DNA of 64,000 nucleotides from Cryptomeria japonica (taxonomy: Eukaryota; Streptophyta; Pinopsida; Cupressales; Cupressaceae), in assembly GCF_030272615.1 (NCBI RefSeq), contig NC_081409.1:474418573-474482572 (forward strand), written 5' to 3'. Under the pieces are notes generated by a model. It ran no database searches, had not been told where the DNA came from, and worked only from the letters and a program-made list of their open reading frames with translations. Positions 22,268 through 32,732 of the stretch are shown here, in pieces (position 1 is the stretch's first letter; each line of letters starts with the position of its first letter). Both the position numbers and the translations under genes were made by a program.

Positions 22268-25124
22268 ATGGCTTCTGCATCGCATTGCAGCTCTAGTGCA
22301 CCTGTAGACAATGAATTTTATTCAAAAGAAGATGAAATACAATGTCCTATCCTAGATACCTGCTGGAGTCATAGTTGAGGAAGATATTTCAGCTTATATT
22401 GATTGCGAATTGGAAGACCTAGGATCCCTAGTGATCCATTCCCAACTAGGTCTATTTTGTGGGGATGACAAGAAAATCAAACCAGAATATAACATTGGTG
22501 AGGTGCCAGCTTTAAGGAAGGTCATCAAGCCTGAAATGACTAAGCTCACCACTTCTCTGAGTGACCAATGAGGAATGAATGTCAACCCCATCAAAGGTGA
22601 TTTGGTTAAGTATGCTTGCATGGTGATCGGCTAGCAGGTGTTTTATGCCAGTAGAATAAACTCTGTCCCCGTTGCTGCAGTGAATGCCACCTACAAAATG
22701 ATTTAGGAAGACACCTCATTTGATTTGTGTACCTGTTTGTAGAAGCAACTGCTATTGAACCTGAAGTCCATTAAATAGGATAATGCTTTAAGGTTCAGGT
22801 TTGGACAACTTTTGGTCAGTCTATTTTTCTACTTTCAAGGCTATTTTCTTGGAGTAGGTGATATTCAATGGTCTGCTAACCAACTAGTCACTAAGAAAAT
22901 CAAGGAAAGTCTCCAAGCGATGGGAACCGGATATCTTGAGGTTCTAAATAAATATTTTGATGAATTCAGGTGGAAAATGAGCCAAAGGATGAGGATTTCT
23001 GGAGATATTGTAAAGAAATATGAAGATGACATCTGTTTTATCATAAAGGTAGATGAATGCATAATGGAAGTAGTAGAACCTATGGGGTAATGTATGACAT
23101 GTTGGATGGGTATGCCTCTACCCTGATTGCCTCTCCTCTAGATGCTAAGAAAAAGAGAACCCACACCTACTTGGAGAGATTAACACTGGTTGAAGATCCT
23201 ACAGTGAAAAAGGGCAAGGTAGTGCCATCGGTATCGACACTGGTTACCTCAGCCAACCCAAAAGTGACCAAGCAGTCACCTGCCAAGAAGAAATCAGAAG
23301 TTGCACCTGTTAAAGTATTTGAGAGGAAGCGGAAGACCAAAAACAACTCATCGGAGTCAGAGGACACCAAACTGGAAGTGCAACCTAAGAAAACCAGGCA
23401 ATCAAGCAAGAAGGCTAAGTCTACCAATAATACACCTGCATCATCAACACTGGTAAATATAGACATCTCTTCTTATAAGCCTTTGACACATTGCCAAAGG
23501 ACTTTAAATAATATTAAGAGAAAGGTGCTTGATGACTTTAAATAATATTTTGATGATTTTTCTGATAATGAGAAGGAAGAAGTAGAGAAAGAAATGATAA
23601 AATATATGTGTGTTAATGACCGATCGCCATCTGAAATTAGATCAGTGACACTTGATTCTTTATACAATTCTTTGGACAATAAATGATGCATTTCCATTGA
23701 GAAAGAACAAGAAATAAGGGAGAAAGTCTTTTCTCAATACTTTCCTGATGCCTCCAATTCTAAATTGTTTGAGATAATGGACAAGAATAAAGGTCTCTTC
23801 TTCATGAGAAGAAGAAGACTCGGGCTGCTAGAAGGCAGAACCTTTGAAGTGGAGAAGGACACTCATCTACATGCAAAAGTTGCTGTTAGATTACATCAAG
23901 TGTCTGAGGCCAATAAGAAGGTTGAACAAGAACCTAACCTATCTTCAACCAAACTGGCTGAGGTATTTGATGGTGAAGGAGAAAGAGTTACAAAAAAATT
24001 TGACACTATTGATGTGGATGCATTGGATGTTGAAGATGTCACTCCAGACACAAAGAAGGAGAAACAAGATAAAGAAGACACAAAGAAGGAGAAACAGGAT
24101 AAAGAAAAAGCAGAAAAGGAAAAACTGGACAAGGAAAAGGCTGATAAGGAGAAAGTGGAGAAAGAGGAAGAGAAAAAGAAAGAGGAAGAGAAAAAGAAAG
24201 AAGAGGAGAAAAAGAAAGTGGAAGACAAGAGGAAACAAGAAGAAGAGAAGAGAAAAGAAGAGGAGAAGAGGAAAGAAGAGGAGAAGAGAAAATAAGAGGA
24301 AAGATGTGGAGAAGAGGAAAGAAGAGAAGAGGAAAGAAGAGGAGAAGAGAAAATAAGAGGAAAGATGTGGAGAAGAGGAAAGAAGAGAAGAGGAAAGAAG
24401 AGGAGAAGAAGAAGAAGAGGAGAAAAAGGAGGAAGAAGATAAGAAGAAGGAAGAACTGAAGAAGAAGCAAGAAGAGGAACAAAAGAAGAAAGAAGAAGAA
24501 CAGAAAAAAGCAGCAGAGGAGAAGGAAGCAGAACAAGCCAAACAAGAGGAGACTCCCAAGGCAACCGATAGTCAAGCCAAACTGATTGACATCGCTAGTC
24601 CTATTGATCTCCAATCTGTAGATGAATCAGAGCTACTTCAAAGCATAAAGCTTGCACAGGAACAATTGGAAGCATTCAGGAGGAAGAAGGAACAAGATGT
24701 TATTCAAACTACGGTTGACACTCTTACCAGTTTGATTCCTGGTACTAACCTCCCTAGTACTGATTCCTCTCTTTCAAAGCTTAAACTTCTATGTACCATT
24801 GTAGAGGACCAGGTCCAATGCCTGGAAGAAGTTGCTGAAGCAAATGCAAAGAAGAAGCATGAAAAGGCACTCAACACTGCCTTAGTCAAGAAACTGAATG
24901 AGCTCCGGTCTCAACTTCAGAAACAACAAAAGGATATAAGTGTTGCTATGGATGAGGGCAAACTACCATTGAGCAAAATCAGCCAACCCCATCTATTCTG
25001 TGATGATGTGCTCAAACAAAAAGATAAACTCCAATCGGAGTTCCAAGCATACATCAACAGTTTCAAGTTGCCCTATGACTCATTCACTACATATGGGCAA
25101 ACAATTCATCGTTATCAGCTTTAG
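22268..25124 (+). pseudogene. Cp-1 accessory ORF, broken
   Basis: This is the homologue of the Cp-2 accessory frame. It starts at ATG 22268 and is broken by about five stops and three frame changes. The N-terminal domain includes EEDISAYIDCELEDLGSL, SRINSVPVAAVNATYKMI and LLVSLFFYFQGYFLGVGDIQW, matching Cp-2 residue for residue in many places. About 60 codons near 22490 present in Cp-2 are missing here. The middle (23100-23540) is basic and Lys/Ser-rich. From 24040 to 24540 it is an extreme Lys/Glu run containing a 61-bp tandem duplication that shifts frame. The C-terminus (24560-25124) is helical and probably coiled. No catalytic motif is visible. It resembles what databases call putative plant transposon proteins, but I could not search. 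Confidence 0.7.
24269..24410 (+). repeat. 61-bp tandem duplication in the Lys/Glu-rich region
   Basis: The block containing AAATAAGAGGAAAGATGTGG occurs at about 24290 and again at 24351, a period of 61. Because 61 is not a multiple of three, reading moves from one frame (open to 24295) to the next (open from 24357). Both copies carry the same TAA, so the stop came before the duplication. Confidence 0.85.
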
Positions 25125-25477
25125 TCTGCCAGGATATAATTGGAGATCAACAAATGGTCAAGAGATTTTTAGGAGCTCCAACTTATATTATTACCCAGAC
25201 TGCAAATTCTTCAGAAGTGCTTTTTCAATCTGGAAGCCTTAACGGTAACTCAAGAGATGATACCATTGATGCCATGGAAGAACAGGTATCTCAGATGTAG
25301 ATTGAAAGTGAGGTTGCTACCTCATTACTTGAGTCATGGTCATTAGCCATGAAGACTTTTATGTAGGATTTTAAATATTTTTTTGACAAGTTTCATTCCT
25401 TATTGTCATAAACATTTACTCAATTTTAATGATAATGAGAAACAGGGGTTATTCTACATTACTTTGTCATTGTTGGC
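25125..25477 (+). other. Non-coding 3' region of Cp-1
   Basis: This is sequence after the accessory frame. The frame may have continued further before decay, since short open pieces run to about 25370, but no clear domain is seen. Confidence 0.4.
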
Positions 25478-25685
25478 AAAGGGGGAGTAGTATTTTAAAT
25501 TTTGGTGAATGCTATGTATATTTTCATGTTACCACTTTAAGGGAGTAGTATACATTGTACTTTCTGCAAAAGGGATAGTGTATATGCTTAGGGGGAGTAA
25601 TTTTGATTATGGCATATTTTTGTTGTAAAAACACTTAGATGTCAAAATTTTCCTAAGTGTTGCCATTAATGCCAAAGCGGGAGAT
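25478..25685 (+). other. Reiterated polypurine tracts of Cp-1
   Basis: Purine words of the type AAAGGGGGAGTA occur at 25478-25489, 25538-25547, 25566-25578 and 25589-25600, and in the position adjoining the LTR (25673-25685, AAAGCGGGAGAT). Multiple polypurine tracts before the 3' LTR are a published trait of Sirevirus copia elements. Here they support that affinity even though pol is absent. Confidence 0.65.
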
Positions 25686-26782
25686 TGTTGGCATTTTGAT
25701 GATGTTGTGATTGTAATTGATGGACACGCACTTGCTTTGTGTATACTTTCTTAATGTATGAGTTATGCTCAACCAATATTTGTTCCAGTTGGTATTATGT
25801 ATTATAGTCTTTAGACTATTAGTGTTTTGCAGAAGATGTTTACCAGTCACAAATTGACTGAAGACCTCAAGCAGTATGAAGACCTCAAGCAGTTTGAGGA
25901 TCTCAAGCGGTATGAAGGAACAAAGCAGTAGTTAACATTTTTCCAGTCTTCATTTTGACAACCGATAATCGGTAAATTGTATGAACCAATATTACTTTGT
26001 GATGAGTTACCAATCCACTGACACTTTGGTGGTGGTTTTGTGCGGTGTTACCAAATGTGTCTAGATGCACTGAACCTAGGAACTTGTAATTTAATCCTAT
26101 TGGACCGACATGAAATCAGACTCCTTTATAAGGACATCATGTCTAGGGTTTTAAAAGTTGATGATGGTTTGTATGTGCGATCATAGAAGAGAAGATTAGG
26201 TCTGTGTGAAGAAAAAGAGTGTGGAGATATTGAAGACTAAAGTAATGCTGAAATGGATTAACAGTGAGCTATCAAGGATCTAACCAAGCATACTGTGCTA
26301 GTATCTAGATCACTCACTTGTTGATTACTCACATATTTGACAAGTCTAAAACCCTTAACTAGGTAGGCCTAGCAAATCCTTTGTAAATCCTCTAACAAGG
26401 TGGTTTACAACTGTGAATCTAAAATCCTCTCACAAGGTAGTCTTTAACAAGACTTATCTCCTAACAGAGATCTAGATTCCTAACAGGATCTGTTCTGGTG
26501 AAGAACATTGTATGACCTTAACCGGTCTGGTTTCTATTCTGTAGATAGTTACTTGTGAGTTTTTGATCACCGTGGTTTTTCCATTTTGGGTTTCCACATC
26601 AAACATCTTGTGTTATGGTGATTGTTCTCTTGTGGGTGAATGCTTTATTTTCTATTTGGTTTGCATTTATCTTAACCAGTTTATTAGTGAATCTGTTATA
26701 CCGGTTATCTGCTAAACTGTTTAGAAGTTTGAGTTCAGTAAATTTTGGTATACTAATTCACCCCCCCTCTTAATATTCATCA
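25686..26782 (+). repeat. 3' LTR of Cp-1
   Basis: Direct repeat of 19389-20490, beginning TGTTGGC and ending ATCA. The CAACCGGTATT word of the other LTR reads CAACCAATATT here, a loss of the CpG. Confidence 0.9.
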
Positions 26783-26787
26783 AATTC
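26783..26787. other. Right target duplication of Cp-1
   Basis: AATTC, against TATTC at 19384-19388. The following CTCTTGATGATCT continues the gypsy integrase exactly as in Gy-C near 30382. Confidence 0.6.
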
Positions 26788-27381
26788 CTCTTGATGATCT
26801 TTAATAGACTCTTGTTGCTAGATCTCGCCATCCCATTTCCTTGTGGGTGATAGGGGGATGAATAGGAGATATTGATACCATAAGTATTACAGAAATCAAT
26901 AAACTCCTCAGATTTGAAGCACATTGCATTATCCATTATCAATCTAAATGGAACTATAAACCTGGTGATTATGTTACTCATCAAGAAATTAACTACAACT
27001 TTACTAGTTGCCTTCCTAGTGGGAATAGCTTCCACCCATTTTGTAAAATAGTATGTGGCTACTAGAATCCATTTATGTCCCCCACTAGATCTTTCACCCA
27101 TCTCCCCAATAAAATATATACCCCATTGATGGAAAGGAGCTTCAAAATGCATACGTCTGAGAAGTAGAGCTCTTGAATACTTCATCTTAACTAAGAAATT
27201 TTGGCAAGGCACACTTTTTGACAAATTCATGAGCATCCTTGAATAATTTAGGCAAAAAATACCCAACCCTTAACACTTTATGAGCAGTAGTTTTTTCTAC
27301 ATAATTACCCCTACATATTCTTGAGTGCATGTCTTTAAGTATTACCTGAGACTGATGCTTATCTAAGTATAACATTAACAT
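26788..27381 (-). pseudogene. Gy-B integrase, zinc-binding and catalytic core
   Basis: The minus-strand reading begins with a remnant of the HHCC zinc-binding region (27381-27187; Gy-C keeps it better). The catalytic core follows: HQWGIYFIGEM holds the first region, IMDNAMCFKS holds the second Asp, and SPYHPQGNGMARSSNKSLLK holds the position of the Glu, which has become Ala or Ser here. This is the D-D-E integrase that inserts the DNA copy. It is cut by Cp-1 after codons matching KIIKRNL, and the tail lies at 18843-19388. Confidence 0.8.
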
Positions 27382-27387
27382 ATATGT

Positions 27388-27940
27388 TTATGTAGTATAA
27401 ATCTCCAGAAATAAAAACATACCTTTGGGCAGTATTTTCAAAGTTATTTTTTTAGTGTCAGTGAGTTCATCATGACACTTTGCATGCTTTAGAAAATATA
27501 AAATGTTGGTATACCATGAGCTATATTGCATGCTACACACGTTTTCTTCTATGGTAGACAAAACATTAATTTGGGCAGTGTCCAAATTTTCTTCTGCCAT
27601 CAGCTTTGCTAAGCCCATGCTCTAGGCCAACTTAGTAATCTGGATATGAATATTAAATTCTTGGATTTTATTGATCCATCTACATCTTCTGTCTGTTGTC
27701 TCTGATAGGACAAATATATCTTTCAGTATAGCATTTGGTACATAAGATATGACATGGGCGCCTACAAGGTATGGTATGAAATTTTTCACAGTATTGACTA
27801 AAGCATAGGATTGCTTTTCCATAATGTCATATTTGAGATATACTAATTGGAGGGATTTATTGTAGAAAGCAAAAGGTTGTTCATACCCCTCATTGTTCTT
27901 CTGTAACATAACAACGGCTACAATGTGAAATGAAGAAAAA
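27388..27940 (-). pseudogene. Gy-B RNase H (after RT)
   Basis: The minus-strand reading includes NNEGYEQPFAFYNKSLQ, KYDIMEKQSYALVNTVKNF and YLVGAHVISYV, the usual shape of the RNase H domain that follows RT in gypsy elements. The Glu in the MEKQ helix is kept. Stops divide it from the integrase, for example at 27619-27621. Confidence 0.75.
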
Positions 27941-29072
27941 AGAAAAGATCTAGAAGGGATTGCTTAAATCTACTGCCTTAAAAAAAGGAGCCTATTTAAT
28001 GGCTCTCTCGATAGCCACAAAGGCCTCTAAAGCTTCATTGTCTAGTCTATTATAGTCCCTTTCTTAAGAATCTTTGAAATAGGTTTTACTATTTCAGAAA
28101 AGTTATATATGAACCTATGGACAAATTTTATTTGGCCAAAGAAAGATTGTATGGCTTTCATAGTTTTGGGGATAGGTATCCTATCAATGGGAGCCATTCT
28201 CTCAGGATCTATTCTTACTCCATCCTTGGACACAATGTGTCCTAGTAGTTTACCTTCAGTTACAACAAAGTGACACTTCTTAGGATTAAGAAAAATCCAA
28301 TACTCCAATGCTCTAGTGAATACATTTTCTAGATGTAAACAATGCTCCTCTGCTTTCTTGGAGAATGTTGTTAAATTATCTTGATAGAAACCATATTGGT
28401 TTCTATAATTTCTAAGAAATCTACATCCATAGCTCTCTAAAATGTTTCTCCAATGTTAGTTAATCCAAAAGGCATTATGACATAAACATGCATTCCCCAT
28501 GGGGTAGTGAAGGCAGTCTTGTATTGTTCAGCTTCTTTGACCTTCACTTGGTTGTAACCAAAGAATCCATCTATCATGGATAATAAATCACAACCTATGA
28601 ACTTTTATAGCATTGTTTCCATGTTAGGTAGAGGGTAATTATCCTTCAATGATGACACATTTAAATTCCTAAAATATACACACAATCTAATGTCACCATT
28701 TTTCTTCCTGGCATGGACAAGATTAGAAACCCACGATGAATGCCTGATGGGTTTGATAATGCCAGCATCTTTGAGCTTCATTAGCTCCTCTTGCATTTTG
28801 GGTCTAAGCACTAGGTTTATTGGCCTTTTCTTTTGTCTAGAAGGCTTAGCAACTGGGTCCAAAGGGATTTCATGCTGGAACAAGTCTTCTTTGTAAGCCT
28901 TCAGGTCATCATATGACCATGCAAAAAAATGCTTATATTTTCTCAATAAAGTAATCATCATGGATCTAATATTTTGGCTGATCTTTCTACAAATGTAGAC
29001 TTTTCTAAGAGATGAATCAGTTCCTAAATTAATCTCATCAAGGTCCTCTTTGTTCATTGGGGAATGCTTCAT
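27941..29072 (-). pseudogene. Gy-B reverse transcriptase
   Basis: The fingers and palm are recognisable: QEELMKLKDAGIIKPIRHSS, WVSNLVHARKKNGDIRLCVY and FRNLNVSSLKDNYPLPNM. The active-site YxDD reads YQDN near 28378-28389, losing an Asp. The downstream thumb shows GKLLGHIVSKDGVRIDPERM and SFFGQIKFVHRFI, typical gypsy. Frame breaks lie near 28600 and 28310. This enzyme would copy element RNA into DNA; this copy cannot. Confidence 0.85.
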
Positions 29073-29524
29073 TGTTTAACTATCCTGACTATCAAACACT
29101 CTTTCTAGAGCTACCAATCCTTTTGGGATTTTATTCATCTTTAGTTGCACTATTTCATTCCCAAAAATGGTGTCCTTGCCATATATGGTTTCCACAAAAT
29201 AATTAAAGTTTATTTCTTGACTGCCATACTCATCTATGCAATGCAAGAATCTCAATAAGTCATCATCATCAGTAAAAACTTGCCAGTTGTAAATATTATC
29301 AGGTATGACAGGCCTGGTCTTTACCTCCACCTTTAAAATTCCAACCAAGGTGATATCATCAGTCTTCAAAGCAAAATTTGGTAATAAATCTACCATAATT
29401 TTCTTTGAACTCTCTATCCATCTGATGTTGAAGGCATCAAAAACTTCCAATGAATCTCACACAGCTAATATGTACTATTTCAATTTGTCATTCTTGGAGG
29501 AATAAACTAATCTAACCTGAGATA
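29073..29524 (-). pseudogene. Gy-B remnant of the upstream RNase H-like module and linker
   Basis: The minus-strand reading matches Gy-C 32733-33065: FDAFNIRWIESSKKIMVDLL is the end of an RNase H-like fold, and a linker containing VIPDNIYNWQVF and EIVQLKMNKIPKG leads into RT. The copy stops at GATA (29521-29524), where sequence switches to the post-pol region of Gy-C. Confidence 0.65.
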
Positions 29525-29822
29525 GAAAGGCCTCTCGACCATGACTTAAAACCAGGTCACTAGTGAACACAAGTCCACTATAAAATATAACATGATATGG
29601 GAGAACAAAGGGAAAATTCAGCAAGGAAAAAACCCTTAAAAAACCTAAACCCTAGGGAGTGAGAATAATAAGAAAAGCACAATAAAAATCCAATTTTTAT
29701 CACTTCTAACAGTGGATCTAGCTTGGGGATGTTTGAACCGCTAGGTCAAAGCAAGGATCTAGATCTCTGGGACACCAAACCAATAAAAAAATGTTAGAAA
29801 ATTTACAAAACCCTTATATAAC
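29525..29822 (-). other. Post-pol sequence of Gy-C, truncated
   Basis: This matches 8440-8740 of Gy-A. It is cut just before the hairpin array would begin. Confidence 0.7.
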
Positions 29823-31034
29823 CTATATACATACCCTAAACCTACTGTGAATGGAAAAACAATCAAACGATTTTTTTTTAAGGAATTGTCCATGCACTGG
29901 CAGTTCCTGCATCTCACTATTCATATCTATGAGGAAATATGAATCCTCACCCTTTTTCTCAGCAAAAACAAATGAACTGAGCCATAGGGCTTCAAACTTG
30001 CCATGCTTACTCTTATCCTGAGCTCTAGCATTCCAAAGTAGCACCAAATCATTGATTTCAAATTTTCTTTCTAATGTTTTCTTGTCAAATAGGTACTTAA
30101 TTTTTTTTTGCAGCTTCAGGTTCCTCCTATGAGCATCATTTCTGATCTCATCAAGTTCTATAAATTATTCCATTCTCTCCTCCATTGGGTCTGGAATATC
30201 CCATTCATGCTCCTAAATAAACTTATATACTGGCAAGAAGTTGTTCATGGGTAGTCTAACCTGTACACCATATACTAACTCAAATGGAGATATGTTTGTA
30301 GCCTTATTAACAGTGATTCTATCACCTGATAGTGCAATCTTTAACTTTGAATCCCATCCCTTTTTATTCTTTTTCAAAGTCCTCTTGATGATCTATCATA
30401 GACTCTTGTTGCTAGATTAAGTCTGCTCATTTCCTTGTGGGTGATAGGGGGATGAATAGGAGATACTGATACTATAAGTATTGCAAAAATATATAAACTC
30501 CTCAGATTTGAAGCACATTGTTTTGTCCATTATCAATCTAACTGGAACTCCAAACCTTGTGATTATGTTACTCATCAAGAAATCAAGTACAACTTTACTA
30601 GTTGCCTTCCTCGTGGTAATAGCTTCCACCCATTTTTAAAAATAGTATGTGGCTACTAGAATCCATTTATTTCCCCCACTAGATCTTTCAACCATCTCCC
30701 CAATAAAATCTATACCCCATTGATGGAAAGGAGCTTCAACATGCATAGGTCTGAGAGGCAGATTTCTTGAATACTTCAACTTACCTAAGAACTTTTGGCA
30801 AGGCTCACACTTTCTGACAAATTCATGAGCATCCTTGAATAATGTAGGCCAATAATACCCAACCCTTAACACTTTATGAGTATTAATTTTTGTTTTATTA
30901 TCCCCCCCACATATTCCTAAGTGCATGTCTTTAAGCATTACCTGAGACTGATGCTTATCTAAGCATAACAATGACAGACCATATATGTTTTTGTAGTATA
31001 AATCTCTAGAAATAAAAAACATACCTTTGGGCAT
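29823..31034 (-). pseudogene. Gy-C integrase
   Basis: This is the fullest integrase in the window. The zinc-binding part reads H-x3-H (near KDMHLGICGGD) and CEPCQ. The core reads HQWGIDFIGEM with the first Asp, then VRLIMDKTMCFKS with the second, and SPYHPQGNEQT where the catalytic Glu region begins. The tail has SPFELVYG and KHGKFEALWLSSFVF, in which GPF has become SSF. Stops separate core and tail near 30630 and 30416. Uninterrupted sequence at about 30350-30400 shows what Gy-B looked like before Cp-1 inserted. Confidence 0.85.
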
Positions 31035-31530
31035 GTAGTTTCAAAGTTCTTTTTTGAGTGTCAATGAGTTCATCAAGACAATTTGCATGTTTTATAAAAT
31101 TAAAAATGATGGTATACCATGAGTTATGTTTCAGGCAACACACATTGTCTTCCGTGGTAGAAAAAACATTAATCTGGGCAGCATCCAAATTTTCTTCTGC
31201 CATCAACTTTGCTAAGCCCATGCCTTGGACCAACTTAGTAATCTAGATATCAATATTAAATTATTCAATTTTGTTGATCCATCTACATCTTCTTCCTATT
31301 GTCTCTGCCTAGACAAATATATCTTTCACTGTAGCATTTGGTACATAAGCTATGACATGGGTGCCTACAAGGTATTGTCTGAAATTTTTCATAGTTGTGA
31401 CTAAAGCATAGGCTTGCTTTTCCATAATGTCATATTTGGGCTCTGCTTCTTAGAGGGATTTATTTTAGAAAGAAAATGTTTGTTCATACCCTTGATTGTT
31501 CTTCTGTAACATAGCATTGGCTACAATGTG
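31035..31530 (-). pseudogene. Gy-C RNase H (after RT)
   Basis: The minus-strand reading has KYDIMEKQAYALVTTMKNF and YLVGTHVIAYVPNA, followed by a linker with GLAKLMAEENLDAAQINVF. It matches Gy-B 27388-27940. Frame breaks lie near 31465 and 31240. Confidence 0.7.
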
Positions 31531-32650
31531 AAATGAACTAAAAGAAAAGACTTGGAAGGGCTTGCTGAAATATGGTGCCTTCAAAACAGGAACATGTTTG
31601 ATGACTCTCTTGATAGCCACAAAGGCCTCTAAAGCTTCATTTGTCCCGTCTATTATAGTCCCTTTCTTAAGCATCTTTGAAATAGGTTTGACTATTTCAC
31701 AAAAGTTAGATATGAACCTACGGACAAAGTTTATCTGGCCAAAGAAAGAATTGATGGCTTTGATAGTTTTGAAGATAGGTATATTGTCAATGGAAGCCAC
31801 TCTCTCAAGATCTATTCTTACTCCATCCTTGGACACAATGTGTCCTAGTAGTTTACCTTTTGTTATAGAAAATTGACACATCTTAGGATTAAGAGAAATC
31901 TCATACTCCAATTCTCTGGTGAATACCTTTTCTAGATGTAAATAATGCTCCTCTGCTTTCTTGGAGAATATTGTTAAATCATCTTGATGTCTATAATTTT
32001 TGAGAAAGATACATCCATAGCTCTATGAAATGTTTCTTTGATGCTAGTTAATTCAAAAGGCATTATGACATAAACACAGGTTCCCCATGGGGTATTGAGG
32101 GCAGTCTTGTGTTGTTCATCTTCTTTTACCTTCACTTGGTTGTAAACAAAGAATCTATCCATCATGGATAATAACTCACATCCTATGACCTTCTGTAGCA
32201 TTTCTTCCATGTTAGGCATAGGGTAATTATCCTTCAATGATGAAACATTTAAATTCCTAAAATCTACACAAAATCTAATATCACCATTTTTCTTCCTAAC
32301 AGGGACAAGATTAGAAACCCATGATGAATGCCTTATAGGTTTGATAATGCCAACATCTATGAGCTTCATTAGATCCTCTTGCATTTTGGGTCTAAGCACT
32401 AGGTTGATTGGTCTTTCCTTTTGTCTAAAAGGATTAGCAGCTAGGTCCAAAGGGATTTCATGCTAGAACAAGTCTTCTCTGTAAGCCTTTAGGTGATCAT
32501 ATGACCATGTAAAAAGATGCTTATATTTTCTCAGTAAAGTAATCAGCATGGATCTGATATTTCAGCTGATCTTTCTACAAATGTAGACTTTTCTAGGAGA
32601 TGAATCAGTTCCTAAATTAATCTCCTCAAAGTCCTCTTTGTTCATAGGGG
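31465..32650 (-). pseudogene. Gy-C reverse transcriptase
   Basis: Fingers and palm show RPKMQEDLMKLIDVGIIKP, KNGDIRFCVDFRNLNVSS and PWGTCVYVIMPFEL. The catalytic motif reads HQDDLTIFS near 31970-31990, keeping both Asp residues but in a different frame from the upstream part. The thumb follows with GKLLGHIVSKDGVRIDLERV. Its order after protease and the RNase H-like module is clear. Confidence 0.85.
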
Positions 32651-32732
32651 AGTGCATCATTGTTTGACTATCCTGATTGTCAAACACTCTTTCCAGAGTT
32701 ACCAATCCTTTTGGGATTTTATTCATCTTTAG

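Larger units (their letters stand above)
19389..26782 (+). mobile_element. Cp-1, pol-less copia-type LTR element nested in Gy-B
   Basis: Two LTRs of about 1.1 kb flank a primer site complementary to initiator-Met tRNA, a gag-like frame with zinc knuckles, a long accessory frame, and several polypurine tracts. The LTRs begin TGTTGGC and end ATCA, and carry the CACCCCCCTCTT stretch before the end seen in many plant copia LTRs. Nothing resembling protease, integrase, RT or RNase H lies between them, and only about 450 bases separate the two frames. The same plan recurs in Cp-2, so the lack of pol looks like the family's normal state. The inserted position inside integrase is shown by the uninterrupted match in Gy-C near 30350-30400. 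Confidence 0.85.
12093..29524 (-). mobile_element. Gy-B, gypsy element interrupted by Cp-1 and truncated in pol
   Basis: Reading the minus strand from the high end, Gy-B starts abruptly at a junction with Gy-C (29521-29524). It runs through the tail of an RNase H-like module, RT, RNase H and integrase. It is then split by Cp-1 (19389-26782), and resumes with the integrase C-terminus, the hairpin array, the 3' ORF and the LTR at 12093-13159. Gag, protease and the 5' LTR are missing. Gene order and similarity to Gy-A and Gy-C establish the identity. Confidence 0.8.

Noticed and set aside
23896-24614. Three minus-strand ORFs rich in Ser, Phe and Leu
   Set aside because: They are the complement of the Lys/Glu-rich plus-strand frame of Cp-1. 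Low-complexity sequence is open on both strands.
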